Below, one piece after another: positions 1 through 7,497 of a stretch of 16,733 nucleotides of DNA (positions within the stretch are counted from its first letter, which is position 1; every line of letters begins with the position of its first letter). The translations under genes and the position numbers were made by a program. The notes beneath the pieces were generated by a model. The model was given only the letters and a program-made list of their open reading frames with translations. It was not told where the DNA came from and searched no databases. The stretch lies in the NCBI GenBank assembly GCA_047629355.1, contig JBLHWU010000148.1, forward strand, positions 1-16,733, written 5' to 3'. Source of the DNA: CAYUNA01 sp047629355 (GTDB lineage Bacteria; Bacteroidota; Bacteroidia; Chitinophagales; Saprospiraceae).

Positions 1-409
1 TATACTTGTTTTAAACAAATAGTTATTAAAATACAAACCTTCCGAGTTTTACGAAATAAATTACGCTGCAAAGATGTGGAGACTTCCAAGCGGTAGTCGT
101 GTGATAAACGTTTAGTGTCGTTTGTATGCGAGTGTATTCGTCTGTAGTTGAATGTAAGAAGTTAAACAATTTGATTGCGTGGTTTTTTGAAAAGAGGACG
201 GAGTTTTGATGGATTCTTTTTTTTGAAAAAATAGTGAATAAGGGAGATTAAGTAACGCAAATTAAATAAAGTTACTTTTTTGAGCGCGCGTTTTCATTTC
301 TAGTTTTTGCTTTAAAAGTGCGATTTATGTTGATATAATGAGTATTTTTAAAGTGAAAAATATGTACTAAATATCCGCTCAAAAATGTAAGATTATTTAT
401 TTCGCGTTT
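1..409. other. gene-free leading region
   Basis: No convincing coding frame is seen on either strand. The stretch is AT-rich, with long T runs around 180-235 and 275-345. A sequence reading CATCTTTG on the minus strand (69-76) is one base from the Bacteroidota -7 promoter consensus TAnnTTTG and could serve a leftward gene outside the window. No matching -33 element was found, so this is only a possibility. A weak hairpin at 251-281 is listed separately. Confidence 0.5.
251..281 (+). terminator. weak terminator-like hairpin
   Basis: AGTAAC at 251-256 pairs with GTTACT at 271-276, and the right arm runs straight into a T tract ending at 281. The stem is only six base pairs with a 14-base loop and no GC-rich core, so it is a marginal candidate. 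No gene upstream of it lies within the window. Confidence 0.25.
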
Positions 410-577
410 CTAAGTAGTTATTCAAGTTAATCCTGTCGGATGATTTGGCGAGTTTTAAATTTGTACTTCGTTAAAAATACTCGCCATAGCAAAGGCTATG
501 TCTGCGTTTTTTGCCTTGTACAAATTCAAAACTCATCCAAATGCTATACGACACTATTAACTCGAACAACTACTTAG
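410..577. repeat. 168-bp element with long imperfect inverted arms (MITE-like)
   Basis: The left arm (410-466) and right arm (518-577) are imperfect reverse complements over nearly 60 bases. Both outer ends read CTAAGTAGTT inward and both inner ends meet at a shared TTTGTAC/GTACAAA block. The 51-base centre holds a second perfect hairpin, CATAGC (485-490) with GCTATG (495-500). No reading frame spans it. The structure fits a non-autonomous transposable element, or a transcribed long stem-loop; no target duplication was identified. The right end lies about 75 bases before the WG-repeat gene, so it may supply or separate that gene's upstream signals. Confidence 0.7.
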
Positions 578-584
578 GAAGGAG

Positions 585-592
585 TATTTTTG
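585..592 (+). promoter_or_regulatory. candidate -7 promoter box for the WG-repeat gene
   Basis: TATTTTTG matches the Bacteroidota -7 consensus TAnnTTTG and lies about 60 bases before the ATG at 654. No clear TTG -33 element is found at the expected distance, and the area is T-rich, so a chance match is quite possible. Confidence 0.3.
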
Positions 593-653
593 TATTTTGT
601 GGTTGATATGCTCAAATTGCTGAAAATCCAATCAAAACAAAACAAAAAAATAA

Positions 654-1952
654 ATGAAAAAGCAACTCTTTTTAATAACAGTTTTCCTTTTATTATTAGG
701 AACGGTAAATGGTCAGAATCCAAGACAAGAATATGAATATCAAAGAGTAATTCGAGGAGCAAATAATCTTTTGGTAAGAAAACAATATTTAGAAGCATCA
801 AATCAATACGAAGCGGCTTTTAAAATTTTTGATGATAGAAGAGGAGATTTGTATAATGCTGCTTGTAGTGCAAGTTTGAATGAGGATATTGAAAACGCGT
901 ATCATCTTTTAGTGAAAAGTATTGATAATGGGTACGTTGATGTTAAATGGATGATTGAGGATAAAGACTTTGAGAATCTCAAAAAAACTGATTACTGGGA
1001 AACGGTAGTCAAAAAAATCACACAAAAATTTGAGGAGATTGAATCAGATTTTCGTTTTTTAAAAACTGAAGAAATAGCCAATTTAATTCCGTTTAAATAT
1101 AAGAATAAATGGGGTTATATGGACAAAGAGAATAGAAAAGTATTGGTCAATGCGAAATATGAAAGTCTTTCCTTTCCAGGGTTTTGTTTAAAAGTAGAAC
1201 TGACAAAAAATAACTTTTTAGTGGTTAATGATACTGGAAGAGTAAAGATTATCCAACCGTCAAGACAACGATTCCCTCCACCTCCACCAGCAGGTTTATT
1301 TAATAAACCTGCTCAAGTTGATTCAACTGATGGGTTTTTGGGTTTTAGAGTAAACGAGAAAGGACGAATTAGCCATATTTCTCGAATATATGATAATGCT
1401 GAAACATTTTCATTTGAGGATTTGGGTTATGATGAACCTGAAATTCCAGTCTATGGTCCTTATGATATTGAGGGAAAGTTATTTGCTTTGGTTCAAAAAA
1501 ATGATAAATGGGGGTTGATTAATGAAAAAGGAGAAGAGCATTCGATTTTGGGGTTCAAGTTTGAGGTTATGATAGGACTTGATGATTTTAAAGGAAAAGA
1601 ACATTGGTTTTATGTTGAAGGATTTGATAAGATAAGAGGGTTCATTAATGTTAAGGGAGAAAAGAAATTTTATGGTGAATTTCAAAATAACCCTTTTGAC
1701 AAATGGATTCATCTTGGGGTTTCTATATTGAAAAATGAAAATTCAAATGGACTTCTTGATTTGATAACAATGGAATGGCTAATTAAACCGGTAAAGGAAC
1801 AAATCAAGGATGTTCAGTATTCTCATAGAGGAAATTGCTTTATGCCTCCTAAGATGAGACCAAATATTGAGGAGTTTTATATTTTAGTTTTAGACGAAAA
1901 TGGAAATGAGTTCTTTATTGGAAAAAACGGAATAAAATATATAAAAGAGTAA
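654..1952 (+). CDS. secreted WG-repeat protein with TPR-like N-terminus
   Basis: The 432-aa product begins with a clear Sec signal peptide (residues 1-20: KKQ, a leucine-rich core, then a VNGQ cleavage region), so it is exported to the periplasm or surface. Residues 25-120 are helical and TPR-like, with an LYNAACSASL segment typical of such repeats. From about residue 135 there are WG repeats: KYKNKWGYMDKENRKV near 145, KNDKWGLINEKGE near 282, and a degenerate copy (IRGFINVKGEKKF) near 328. A proline run (FPPPPPAG) sits near 205. WG repeats are thought to form beta-rich binding scaffolds; no enzyme motif is visible and no substrate can be named. The ATG is preceded by an A-rich tract and no Shine-Dalgarno, as usual in this phylum. 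It is followed by a pseudogene and stands alone, without an evident operon. Confidence 0.85.
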   Translation: MKKQLFLITVFLLLLGTVNGQNPRQEYEYQRVIRGANNLLVRKQYLEASNQYEAAFKIFDDRRGDLYNAACSASLNEDIENAYHLLVKSIDNGYVDVKWMIEDKDFENLKKTDYWETVVKKITQKFEEIESDFRFLKTEEIANLIPFKYKNKWGYMDKENRKVLVNAKYESLSFPGFCLKVELTKNNFLVVNDTGRVKIIQPSRQRFPPPPPAGLFNKPAQVDSTDGFLGFRVNEKGRISHISRIYDNAETFSFEDLGYDEPEIPVYGPYDIEGKLFALVQKNDKWGLINEKGEEHSILGFKFEVMIGLDDFKGKEHWFYVEGFDKIRGFINVKGEKKFYGEFQNNPFDKWIHLGVSILKNENSNGLLDLITMEWLIKPVKEQIKDVQYSHRGNCFMPPKMRPNIEEFYILVLDENGNEFFIGKNGIKYIKE

Positions 1953-1980
1953 AAAGCATCAAACCCCATGTTCGGAAAAA

Positions 1981-2421
1981 AAAATAACCGTCTTCAAAGA
2001 CAAGAACTCAATGGCTATCACCTTTAATTGGTACAGGCCCATCGCTCTTTTCCTTGCCTTTTTTACCGTTTTATGGAATAGCTTTTTAGTCGTTTGGTTC
2101 GGCATGACGCTTACGGGCGGCGCACCGGCGGTTTTTAGTTTGTTTCCGCTGAATACCTATTGGTTGGGTGTATTTGACTTATCAGACGCTTTGCCTATTT
2201 TTGAATCGGACGTATGTTTATCCGGGCATGGAAATCGGGCAGTGGTGGTATCTTTCCAAAAATCAAGATGTTTATGTTCGGGTGACGGATAATCAGAATC
2301 TGCTCAAATTCTACAAAGGAGAAAAAGGGACGATTTCGGGAAAGGATTAGGTTTGAATAATCCGCAGCAGCGCGATAAGGAATTGAGCCGGAATGATTGG
2401 GATGAAAAGGATTTTGTATAG
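1981..2421 (+). pseudogene. frameshifted remnant of a small membrane protein
   Basis: Coding-like sequence runs through the stretch but changes frame. From 1981 the frame reads KITVFKDKNS and then two hydrophobic segments (around 2035-2105 and 2120-2165). Near 2160-2168 it must switch frame to read VYLTYQTLCLFLNRTYV and a soluble stretch to about 2349. It then returns to the first frame for GLNNPQQRDKEL and SRNDWDEKDFV, ending at TAG 2419-2421. The joined product would be about 145 aa with two to three membrane helices. A GxPxxFxxFPL-type turn followed by LTY..LCLFLN resembles small two-helix proteins of unknown function that I recall from Bacteroidota, but I cannot name a family. Two compensating frameshifts and lack of an intact start point to decay; sequencing error is an alternative. 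Confidence 0.6.
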
Positions 2422-2445
2422 TCAAAAAATGCTTTCAACTAAAAA

Positions 2446-2490
2446 TACAATGCGCGTTGCCGCAGGCAACGCGGGTGGGGTTCTTGAGTA
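2446..2490 (+). repeat. dispersed palindromic repeat, copy C (partial)
   Basis: A perfect 9-bp hairpin, CGCGTTGCC (2453-2461), loop GCA, GGCAACGCG (2465-2473), is followed by GGTGGGGTTCTTGAG. The same module occurs at 9467-9487 and, inverted, at 16329-16349. Here the second, longer hairpin of the full element is missing after 2490. The stretch is bracketed by a 13-base direct repeat TTTCAACTAAAAA at 2433-2445 and 2549-2561. It separates the pseudogene from the pentapeptide-repeat gene. Confidence 0.7.
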
Positions 2491-2528
2491 TGAAAATTCC
2501 TCTTGTTTAAATTCAATAAAACTTTTGA

Positions 2529-2548
2529 AAAATCTGTTGAGTTTTCAG
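2529..2548 (+). repeat. 20-nt repeat shared with 16604-16623 (inverted)
   Basis: The 20 bases at 2529-2548, containing CTGTTGAGTTTTCAG, occur exactly as the reverse complement at 16604-16623. An exact match of this length within 17 kb is not expected by chance. It lies 20 bases before the start of the pentapeptide-repeat gene. Its function is unknown. Confidence 0.6.
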
Positions 2549-2568
2549 TTTCAACTAAAAAAATAACA

Positions 2569-3138
2569 ATGTCAACTTTCAAAGAAAACGAATCTTTTAC
2601 CAACCTCCATCAAACCCAAAATCCTCTCCCTCTCGGCGAATACGAACTTTGCGATTTCACCAATTGCGACTTCTCCAACGCCGACCTTTCCGTCTATATT
2701 TTTGTAGAATGCACGTTCGATAATTGCAATTTCAGCATGACTGCTTTGCGCAAAACAGCATTTAAAGATGTGAAATTTGCCAATTGCAACCTATTGGGCT
2801 TGAATTTTCAGGACTGCGACCCGTTTTTATTAGAAATGAATTTTAAAGATTGTAATTTGAATTTAGCTTCTTTTTTCAAATTAAAATTGAAGGGAACGCC
2901 ATTTAAAACCTGTAATTTGCAAGAAGCAGATTTTACCGAAGCGGACTTGACCAGCGTTAATTTTGACAATTGTAACCTTAGTCGCGCTTTATTTGAAAAT
3001 ACCATTTTAGAAAAAGCCGATTTTAGAACTGCCCAAAATTATTCCATCAATCCTTCTCTCAACCGAATCCGAAAAGCCAAATTTTCCCAAGCAGGAATCG
3101 CCGGATTATTAGACCAATATGATATAAGTATCGAATAA
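2569..3138 (+). CDS. pentapeptide-repeat protein
   Basis: The 189-aa product consists almost wholly of A(D/N)LXX-type pentapeptide repeats, for example CDFTNCDFSNADLS near residue 30, NCNLLGLNFQDCD and EADFTEADLTSVNFDNCNLS, which fold as a right-handed quadrilateral beta-helix. The C-terminal tail NRIRKAKFSQAGIAGLLDQY is an amphipathic cap. Size and layout recall the Qnr/MfpA group that mimic DNA and bind gyrase, but many Bacteroidota encode such proteins with no known role, so resistance should not be assumed. No signal peptide is present; it is likely cytosolic. I chose ATG 2569, after an A-rich tract. An in-frame TTG at 2503 would add 22 residues with no helix features, inside a repeat region. 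Convergent with the DUF1573 gene, stops 17 bases apart. Confidence 0.85.
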   Translation: MSTFKENESFTNLHQTQNPLPLGEYELCDFTNCDFSNADLSVYIFVECTFDNCNFSMTALRKTAFKDVKFANCNLLGLNFQDCDPFLLEMNFKDCNLNLASFFKLKLKGTPFKTCNLQEADFTEADLTSVNFDNCNLSRALFENTILEKADFRTAQNYSINPSLNRIRKAKFSQAGIAGLLDQYDISIE

Positions 3139-3155
3139 TTTTTTATCTGAATTCA

Positions 3156-3545
3156 TCATTCATCATTCTCAATAACTTCTCCTTCAATCACCAACTTCTC
3201 ACTTTTCTTTTGCCCATGAAAAAAGACTTTGGCAAATTTCTGAAAATAGCCTAATTTCTGCGCATCATATTCTATTTTTATGATGCCAGTTGAGTCGGGC
3301 ATAATCACGATATCCTCCCATTCGGGCGAAGTGCAGCCACAAGTCGTTCGTATATTATCGACAGTTAAAGGTTCGCCGCTGATGTTTTTATAAGAAAAAT
3401 AATGGACACCAGGTTGTTTGTGCATCAACACGCCAAAATCGTGTTTGGTATCGGTCAGCCATTCAACCTTTGTAGAAAAAGTCGAGGAGGTAAAAGACAA
3501 GGAAATTGCCGCGGTGAAAAGAAGGAGTGCCAATAAATTTTTCAT
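3156..3545 (-). CDS. exported DUF1573-domain protein
   Basis: This is a small exported protein (129 aa from the chosen start) with an N-terminal signal peptide (MKNLLALLLF then a small-residue region) and a single DUF1573 domain. The domain hallmarks are visible: HDFGVL, FSYKNISGEPL, the cysteine pair TTCGCTSPEW, and a late PDSTGIIKIEYD segment. DUF1573 domains adopt an Ig-like fold and are abundant in Bacteroidota as periplasmic or surface proteins; their role is not established. An alternative start three codons upstream (3554) is possible; the later ATG was preferred because the lysine directly after it suits a signal peptide. It overlaps no neighbour and appears monocistronic. Its upstream region to about 3640 shows no clear promoter box. 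Confidence 0.85.
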   Translation of the reverse strand: MKNLLALLLFTAAISLSFTSSTFSTKVEWLTDTKHDFGVLMHKQPGVHYFSYKNISGEPLTVDNIRTTCGCTSPEWEDIVIMPDSTGIIKIEYDAQKLGYFQKFAKVFFHGQKKSEKLVIEGEVIENDE

Positions 3546-3686
3546 ATTTGTCATTTTCTGTTGGTAAAATTCAATGACAAACTTAGGGTTTCTTTTTTGA
3601 AAAGGGGGGAGGGATTAACACAACTTTTAGAAATGGGTTAGTCGCGGGGATTTTTTCAGTCTATTGATTACCCATAAGTCCAACTT

Positions 3687-3847
3687 GGCGCGTTAGCGAC
3701 AGAGGTATTGGTAGAAATATTAGTTGTTTGTGCAGAAGCGCGTAGCGATTCTGCTATTAAATACCAGAATATCTTTCAATTGGGCAGTCGCTCTGCGCCT
3801 GAATCACCAATAATTGACATTTCTACGAATAGATTAGTCGCTCTGCG
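3687..3847. repeat. cluster of GC-rich dispersed repeat units
   Basis: Four variants of a motif like AGTCGCTNNGCGCCT lie in AT-rich DNA: inverted at 3687-3700 (GGCGCGTTAGCGAC) and 3737-3750, direct at 3786-3802 and 3836-3847. The stretch 3687-3717 is the reverse complement of 6639-6669 with 28 of 31 bases matching. The stretch 3783-3847 is a diverged direct copy of 6604-6669, sharing the layout GGCAGTCGC, about 35 bases, TTTCTACNAATAG, TTAGTCGCT. The unit at 3737 sits inside a small palindrome, GCAGAA / TTCTGC (3732-3737 and 3749-3754). The stretch is open in one forward frame (3708-3899), but that frame is made of the repeats and looks non-coding. Confidence 0.7.
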
Positions 3848-3942
3848 TTTTAAAACCACTAATTTTCCACAAAAAAGATGCAGGGTATCAACAGACTGAA
3901 AAAGTATCCCGTACTAAAAATTGCTACGAATGCGCTGTAAAA

Positions 3943-3977
3943 AATTAAGGGCGTTACTTGAAGTAACCCCCTTAATT
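3943..3977 (-). terminator. strong rho-independent terminator after the TonB receptor gene
   Basis: AATTAAGGGCGTTACTT (3943-3959) pairs with AAGTAACCCCCTTAATT (3961-3977) over 17 positions with a single mismatch. On the minus strand the stem is followed by a run of T (the A run at 3940-3944 on the plus strand). It lies about 45 bases past the stop of the minus-strand receptor gene at 4022. The stem is also GC-cored when read from the left, but no nearby plus-strand gene needs it. Confidence 0.8.
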
Positions 3978-4021
3978 AAAACGAAAAATCATCGTTTATT
4001 CCGCATAACTGTGAGCCGCCT

Positions 4022-6556
4022 TTAAAAATCCACCTTCAAGCGCAAATTAATCCGTCGTGAAGTCAAATAATTCGGTATCGCATATTGTTGTTCAAAAACA
4101 GTTTTAATCCACGTATTCGAGGCTTGATTTTGGACTTGCATGAGGTTGAAAATTTCCAAGCTCAACCAAGTATTTTTGGTAAAACGCAACGGATGTCGCG
4201 TCTTGCGTTCTTTCCAAGATTCATTCCACAGCAAAATGGAAAAGCCCATATCTACCCGATGATAAGGTGAGAAACGATAGACATTTCGATAGACTTTATT
4301 GTTACCCAAAATACCGTAAGGAAGTCCTGTTCCGACGGTAAAATTCAGGTGCATTTTAATATTTTCATTGTTTTTTAAATAATCTTGAAAAAACACAGAC
4401 AATGCCATGAATTGGTCAGTTGGTCGGGCGGCATCATCGACCGGTTGACCTTCAGATTCACCAATTTCACGTTGCAAATGTTGGACGTTATTTATGCTTT
4501 CTCGTGCCCGTAGAAAGGAGAGATTAAACCAGGATTCTGCACCAGGAACGAACTCTCCATTTAAACGAAAATCAATCCCTGTGACATAACCCGACGCATC
4601 GTTTTCACCAGAATATCGAATGCGCACATTGTCAATTTCGTAAGAGACCAAATTCCACAATCTTTTATAATAAGCTTCGACGATAAAGCGGACAGGTTTT
4701 GGATTTAGTTTACCCAAAAAGAAGTCATAAGTCAAACCACCAACGATGTGCGCAGAGCGTTGCGCAGTTACTTTATCTTCTTTATTAATCGTGCCATCTG
4801 GTCTCCGCAACTCTCGATAAAATGCTGGTTGAAAATACAATCCACCCGCTAGTTTGTAAGATATATCCTTGTCTTTCAAAGGTTTGTATAGAAGTTGTGC
4901 TCGGGGCGAAACGAAGAACTCATTATTGAAATCCCAGTACGACGCGCGCACGCCTCCTGATAATTTCATTTGTGCGACGCTATCTTTTTCCCAAGTGTAA
5001 GTATCTTGAATGAAAGCGTTGATTCGACTACTGCGAAGCGTATTTTTTGATTTCAGCACGGCGAATAACTCGACCTGTTCGGGATTGTAGTTCAGAGAAT
5101 AGCCAGCTGAATCGAGTCGTTCCCATTCGTTAATTTTATCGCTGATGTATTCGTATTGATATTTAAGACTGGCTTGTAAAAAATGGCTACTTGTTTTACT
5201 TTTATCTTTTTGTTCTTGTTGAATTTCCCAACCAGCTCTAACTTCGGCGTTGGTTACATTTAAATCCAGAAAATTTCGGACATATTGATGCTGCGTTCCA
5301 GAACCCAATTCCGCAATGACTTCTCCAAAATTATCACTTCCCAAATCCGAATCAATCTGTCGCAAACTATATTGTCCGATAATGTCGAAACGCTCATTTT
5401 CATCACTTGTATAGCTGGATGCTAAAAACTTAATAAAGTAAGGATTCTTTTCTCTTTCTGGCAAATAAGTTAAAGAAACGCCACCCATTGAATTGGTGAA
5501 ATCATCGGTTTCCTGTCCTTCATAAACGGTGAATAATTCCAAAGCAAAATCTATTAATCCCAGCGCAGTACTACGCGTTGCCGGTTTGAAATTAAACTCC
5601 GAACGGTTGAAATTCCCAATCACTCCCAATTGCAAATCGCGGGATAAATCAAACGTAAAATAACCTTGAATATCTGCAAAATTCGGTTGATATTCTCCCG
5701 TTACATCCAATGAACCGAGTAAATATTTTGTCGTTTTATACCGGGCACCGACGAGGTAGCGGAATTTTTTATACTTATCCATCCCAATCATTTTGCTCCC
5801 TTCGATGTGCGCCGAACCACCCAAAAAGCTTAAACCAACCGAGCCACCAAATTTATCCGCCCGCTTATATTTTACATCCAAAACAGAGGACATCTTATCG
5901 CCATATTTTGCCTCAAAACCACCCGAAGAAAAGGATAAATTTTGAATCAAATCAATATTTGGAAACGTCAACCCTTCCTGCTGTCCTGCCCGAATCAACT
6001 GCGGACGATAGATTTCAAAATCATTGACATAAACGAGGTTTTCATCGTAATTTCCACCTCGCACGTTGTATTGCGAAGTCAATTCACCACCACTACCACT
6101 TGATACACCAAGCGCGATGTGTGGAAGTACAGATTCCAGATTTCCCGTAGTTGTCGGCAATAGTTTCAATTCGGTAACATCCTCCCGTATCATTCCTGCC
6201 CCCTCAATTTTACTCTCTTTTACAATGACTTCAATATCCGAATCTACCGGTGCCATCGTCACATTAATTTGGCGGGTACTCCGCGTGGGCATCGGCGAAA
6301 CTTCTTTCTCTGTTTCCTTAAAACCAACCCGAGAATAGACCATAGTAATTGGTTGATTGGCAGGCACGCTAATTTTATAAATTCCTCTTTGATTGGTCTC
6401 TGTCGAAGTATTTGTCCCTTTGATATAGACGGTGACAAAATCGGCGGATTCCTTCGTAAGTCCATCAATGACGCGTCCAGAAATAATGGCTTTTTGGGCA
6501 GTTGCTGCCGAAAAAGTGCCGATGATGAACAGGAAGGATAGGTATATATTTTTCAT
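4022..6556 (-). CDS. TonB-dependent outer-membrane receptor
   Basis: This 844-aa outer-membrane protein starts with a signal peptide (1-20, SAATAQ cleavage). It carries a carboxypeptidase-regulatory-like beta-sandwich (about 24-102: ISGRVIDGLTKESADFVTV ... SRVGFKE), a plug domain (about 118-230, with SQYNVRGGNYDENLVYVNDF and SGGFEAKYGDKMSSVLDV), then a beta-barrel to the C-terminal phenylalanine (LRLKVDF), which suits assembly by the BAM complex. Such receptors import large or scarce ligands with energy from TonB-ExbBD. The substrate cannot be told: no SusD-like partner and no glycosidase or siderophore gene adjoins it. The length is within the range for plain receptors of this type and shorter than typical SusC proteins of about 1000 aa. 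The gene stands alone between short dispersed repeats and has a strong terminator. An A-rich leader precedes the ATG. Confidence 0.9.
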   Translation of the reverse strand: MKNIYLSFLFIIGTFSAATAQKAIISGRVIDGLTKESADFVTVYIKGTNTSTETNQRGIYKISVPANQPITMVYSRVGFKETEKEVSPMPTRSTRQINVTMAPVDSDIEVIVKESKIEGAGMIREDVTELKLLPTTTGNLESVLPHIALGVSSGSGGELTSQYNVRGGNYDENLVYVNDFEIYRPQLIRAGQQEGLTFPNIDLIQNLSFSSGGFEAKYGDKMSSVLDVKYKRADKFGGSVGLSFLGGSAHIEGSKMIGMDKYKKFRYLVGARYKTTKYLLGSLDVTGEYQPNFADIQGYFTFDLSRDLQLGVIGNFNRSEFNFKPATRSTALGLIDFALELFTVYEGQETDDFTNSMGGVSLTYLPEREKNPYFIKFLASSYTSDENERFDIIGQYSLRQIDSDLGSDNFGEVIAELGSGTQHQYVRNFLDLNVTNAEVRAGWEIQQEQKDKSKTSSHFLQASLKYQYEYISDKINEWERLDSAGYSLNYNPEQVELFAVLKSKNTLRSSRINAFIQDTYTWEKDSVAQMKLSGGVRASYWDFNNEFFVSPRAQLLYKPLKDKDISYKLAGGLYFQPAFYRELRRPDGTINKEDKVTAQRSAHIVGGLTYDFFLGKLNPKPVRFIVEAYYKRLWNLVSYEIDNVRIRYSGENDASGYVTGIDFRLNGEFVPGAESWFNLSFLRARESINNVQHLQREIGESEGQPVDDAARPTDQFMALSVFFQDYLKNNENIKMHLNFTVGTGLPYGILGNNKVYRNVYRFSPYHRVDMGFSILLWNESWKERKTRHPLRFTKNTWLSLEIFNLMQVQNQASNTWIKTVFEQQYAIPNYLTSRRINLRLKVDF

Positions 6557-6603
6557 GTTTTGGATTTCTTTTTTGTGTTTTGGGAGTATTTAATTTAATG
6601 GGG

Positions 6604-6669
6604 GGCAGTCGCCACGCGCCTAAGTAACTTCTTGTATGTTTCTACCAATAGCTTAGTCGCTAACGCGCC
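6604..6669 (+). repeat. GC-rich dispersed repeat upstream of the TonB receptor gene
   Basis: Two related units, AGTCGCCACGCGCCTAA (6607-6623) and AGTCGCTAACGCGCCTGA (6655-6672), are linked by a spacer with TTTCTACCAATAG. The stretch 6639-6669 matches the reverse complement of 3687-3717 at 28 of 31 bases, so the receptor gene lies between inverted copies. The layout also matches 3783-3847 in direct orientation. It is 48 bases upstream of the receptor start, where its promoter would be expected. Confidence 0.7.
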
Positions 6670-6777
6670 TGATAGCTAATTTTTATAAAATCTAAGATTT
6701 TGCACAAGGTCTTATATTAACTTTGAAATAAAGATAATATTGGCTGTAAAAAATGAAACTGTCTGGGAAATGATAAT

Positions 6778-6809
6778 AAAAAAGGGCAACCTTATAGCCG
6801 CCCTTTTTT
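6778..6809 (-). terminator. rho-independent terminator after rpe
   Basis: AAAAAAGGGC (6778-6787) pairs with GCCCTTTTTT (6800-6809) around a short loop, giving a symmetrical terminator with a T run on either strand. It follows the stop of the minus-strand rpe gene by about 25 bases. Confidence 0.8.
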
Positions 6810-6835
6810 ATTAGGAAAATGAATTTTATAAAGAT

Positions 6836-7492
6836 TTACTTCAAAATATCCTTCAATCTTCCAATCGTCTCCAACGGATTCGCTGCTTTAAAAACAGCAC
6901 TTCCTGCTACCAAAACATCCGCGCCAGCTTCCACTAAAACACCCGCATTGTGCAAGCCCACACCACCATCAATTTCAATCATCGTCTTGGCATTGCGCGT
7001 CTCAATCATTGCTTTCAACTGCTTCACTTTCGGCAAGGTCTGATAAATAAATTTCTGTCCACCAAAACCAGGATTCACAGACATCAAACAAACCAAATCA
7101 ATGTCTTCAATCAAATCTTCCAACAAACTCACGGGCGTATGCGGATTCAAAGCGACACCAGCTTTTGCACCAGTCGCCTTAATCTGCTGCATCGTGCGGT
7201 GCAAATGCGGACAAGCTTCATAGTGAACCGTAATCACATCTGCGCCCGCTTCTCGGAACCGCTCGATGTATTTTTCGGGTTCTACCATCATTAAATGAAC
7301 GTCCAAGGGCTTGGTGGCCATTGATTTCATGGTCTTAATAATGTCCATGCCGAAGGAAATGTTGGGGACAAAACGCCCGTCCATCACATCGACGTGATAC
7401 CAATCGGCACGGCTGCTATTGACCATGTCGAAATCTTTTTTAAGGCAGCTGAAATCGGCTGCGAGTACAGAAGGTGCTACTAAATGATTCAT
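6836..7492 (-). CDS. rpe: ribulose-phosphate 3-epimerase
   Basis: It interconverts D-ribulose 5-phosphate and D-xylulose 5-phosphate in the pentose phosphate pathway, in the cytosol. The 218-aa product from the chosen start has the full TIM-barrel signature: APSVLAADF at the N-terminus, HVDVMDGRFVPN (metal-binding His and catalytic Asp), LDVHLMM, the phosphate-gripping MSVNPGFGGQKF, the second catalytic Asp in EIDGGV, and VAGSAVF near the end. The frame is open 15 codons further upstream, but family members start a few residues before APS, and the ATG at 7492 fits. A TACCTTTG box lies five bases before this ATG, so the transcript may be leaderless. The gene follows the SGNH-hydrolase gene by 45 bases in the same direction but seems able to be transcribed separately. 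Confidence 0.96.
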   Translation of the reverse strand: MNHLVAPSVLAADFSCLKKDFDMVNSSRADWYHVDVMDGRFVPNISFGMDIIKTMKSMATKPLDVHLMMVEPEKYIERFREAGADVITVHYEACPHLHRTMQQIKATGAKAGVALNPHTPVSLLEDLIEDIDLVCLMSVNPGFGGQKFIYQTLPKVKQLKAMIETRNAKTMIEIDGGVGLHNAGVLVEAGADVLVAGSAVFKAANPLETIGRLKDILK

Positions 7493-7497
7493 GCGCG

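Noticed and set aside
2503..2568. Extending the pentapeptide-repeat gene to a TTG start
   Set aside because: The extra 22 codons overlap the 20-nt and 13-nt repeats and add no domain; the ATG at 2569 follows a normal A-rich leader.
2569..3138. Calling the pentapeptide-repeat gene a quinolone-resistance (qnr) gene
   Set aside because: Size and fold are similar, but pentapeptide proteins are common in Bacteroidota and no Qnr-specific loops could be identified by eye.
3708..3899. 63-codon open frame on the plus strand
   Set aside because: It is built from the GC-rich dispersed repeat units, has no recognisable protein features and lies in an intergenic gap.
5710..6338. Open frames on the strand opposite the TonB receptor
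   Set aside because: They are shadows of a well-supported receptor gene and their translations show no domain or signal features.
4022..6556. SusC half of a SusC/SusD polysaccharide utilisation locus
   Set aside because: No SusD-like gene, glycoside hydrolase or sensor lies beside it, and the protein is shorter than typical SusC.
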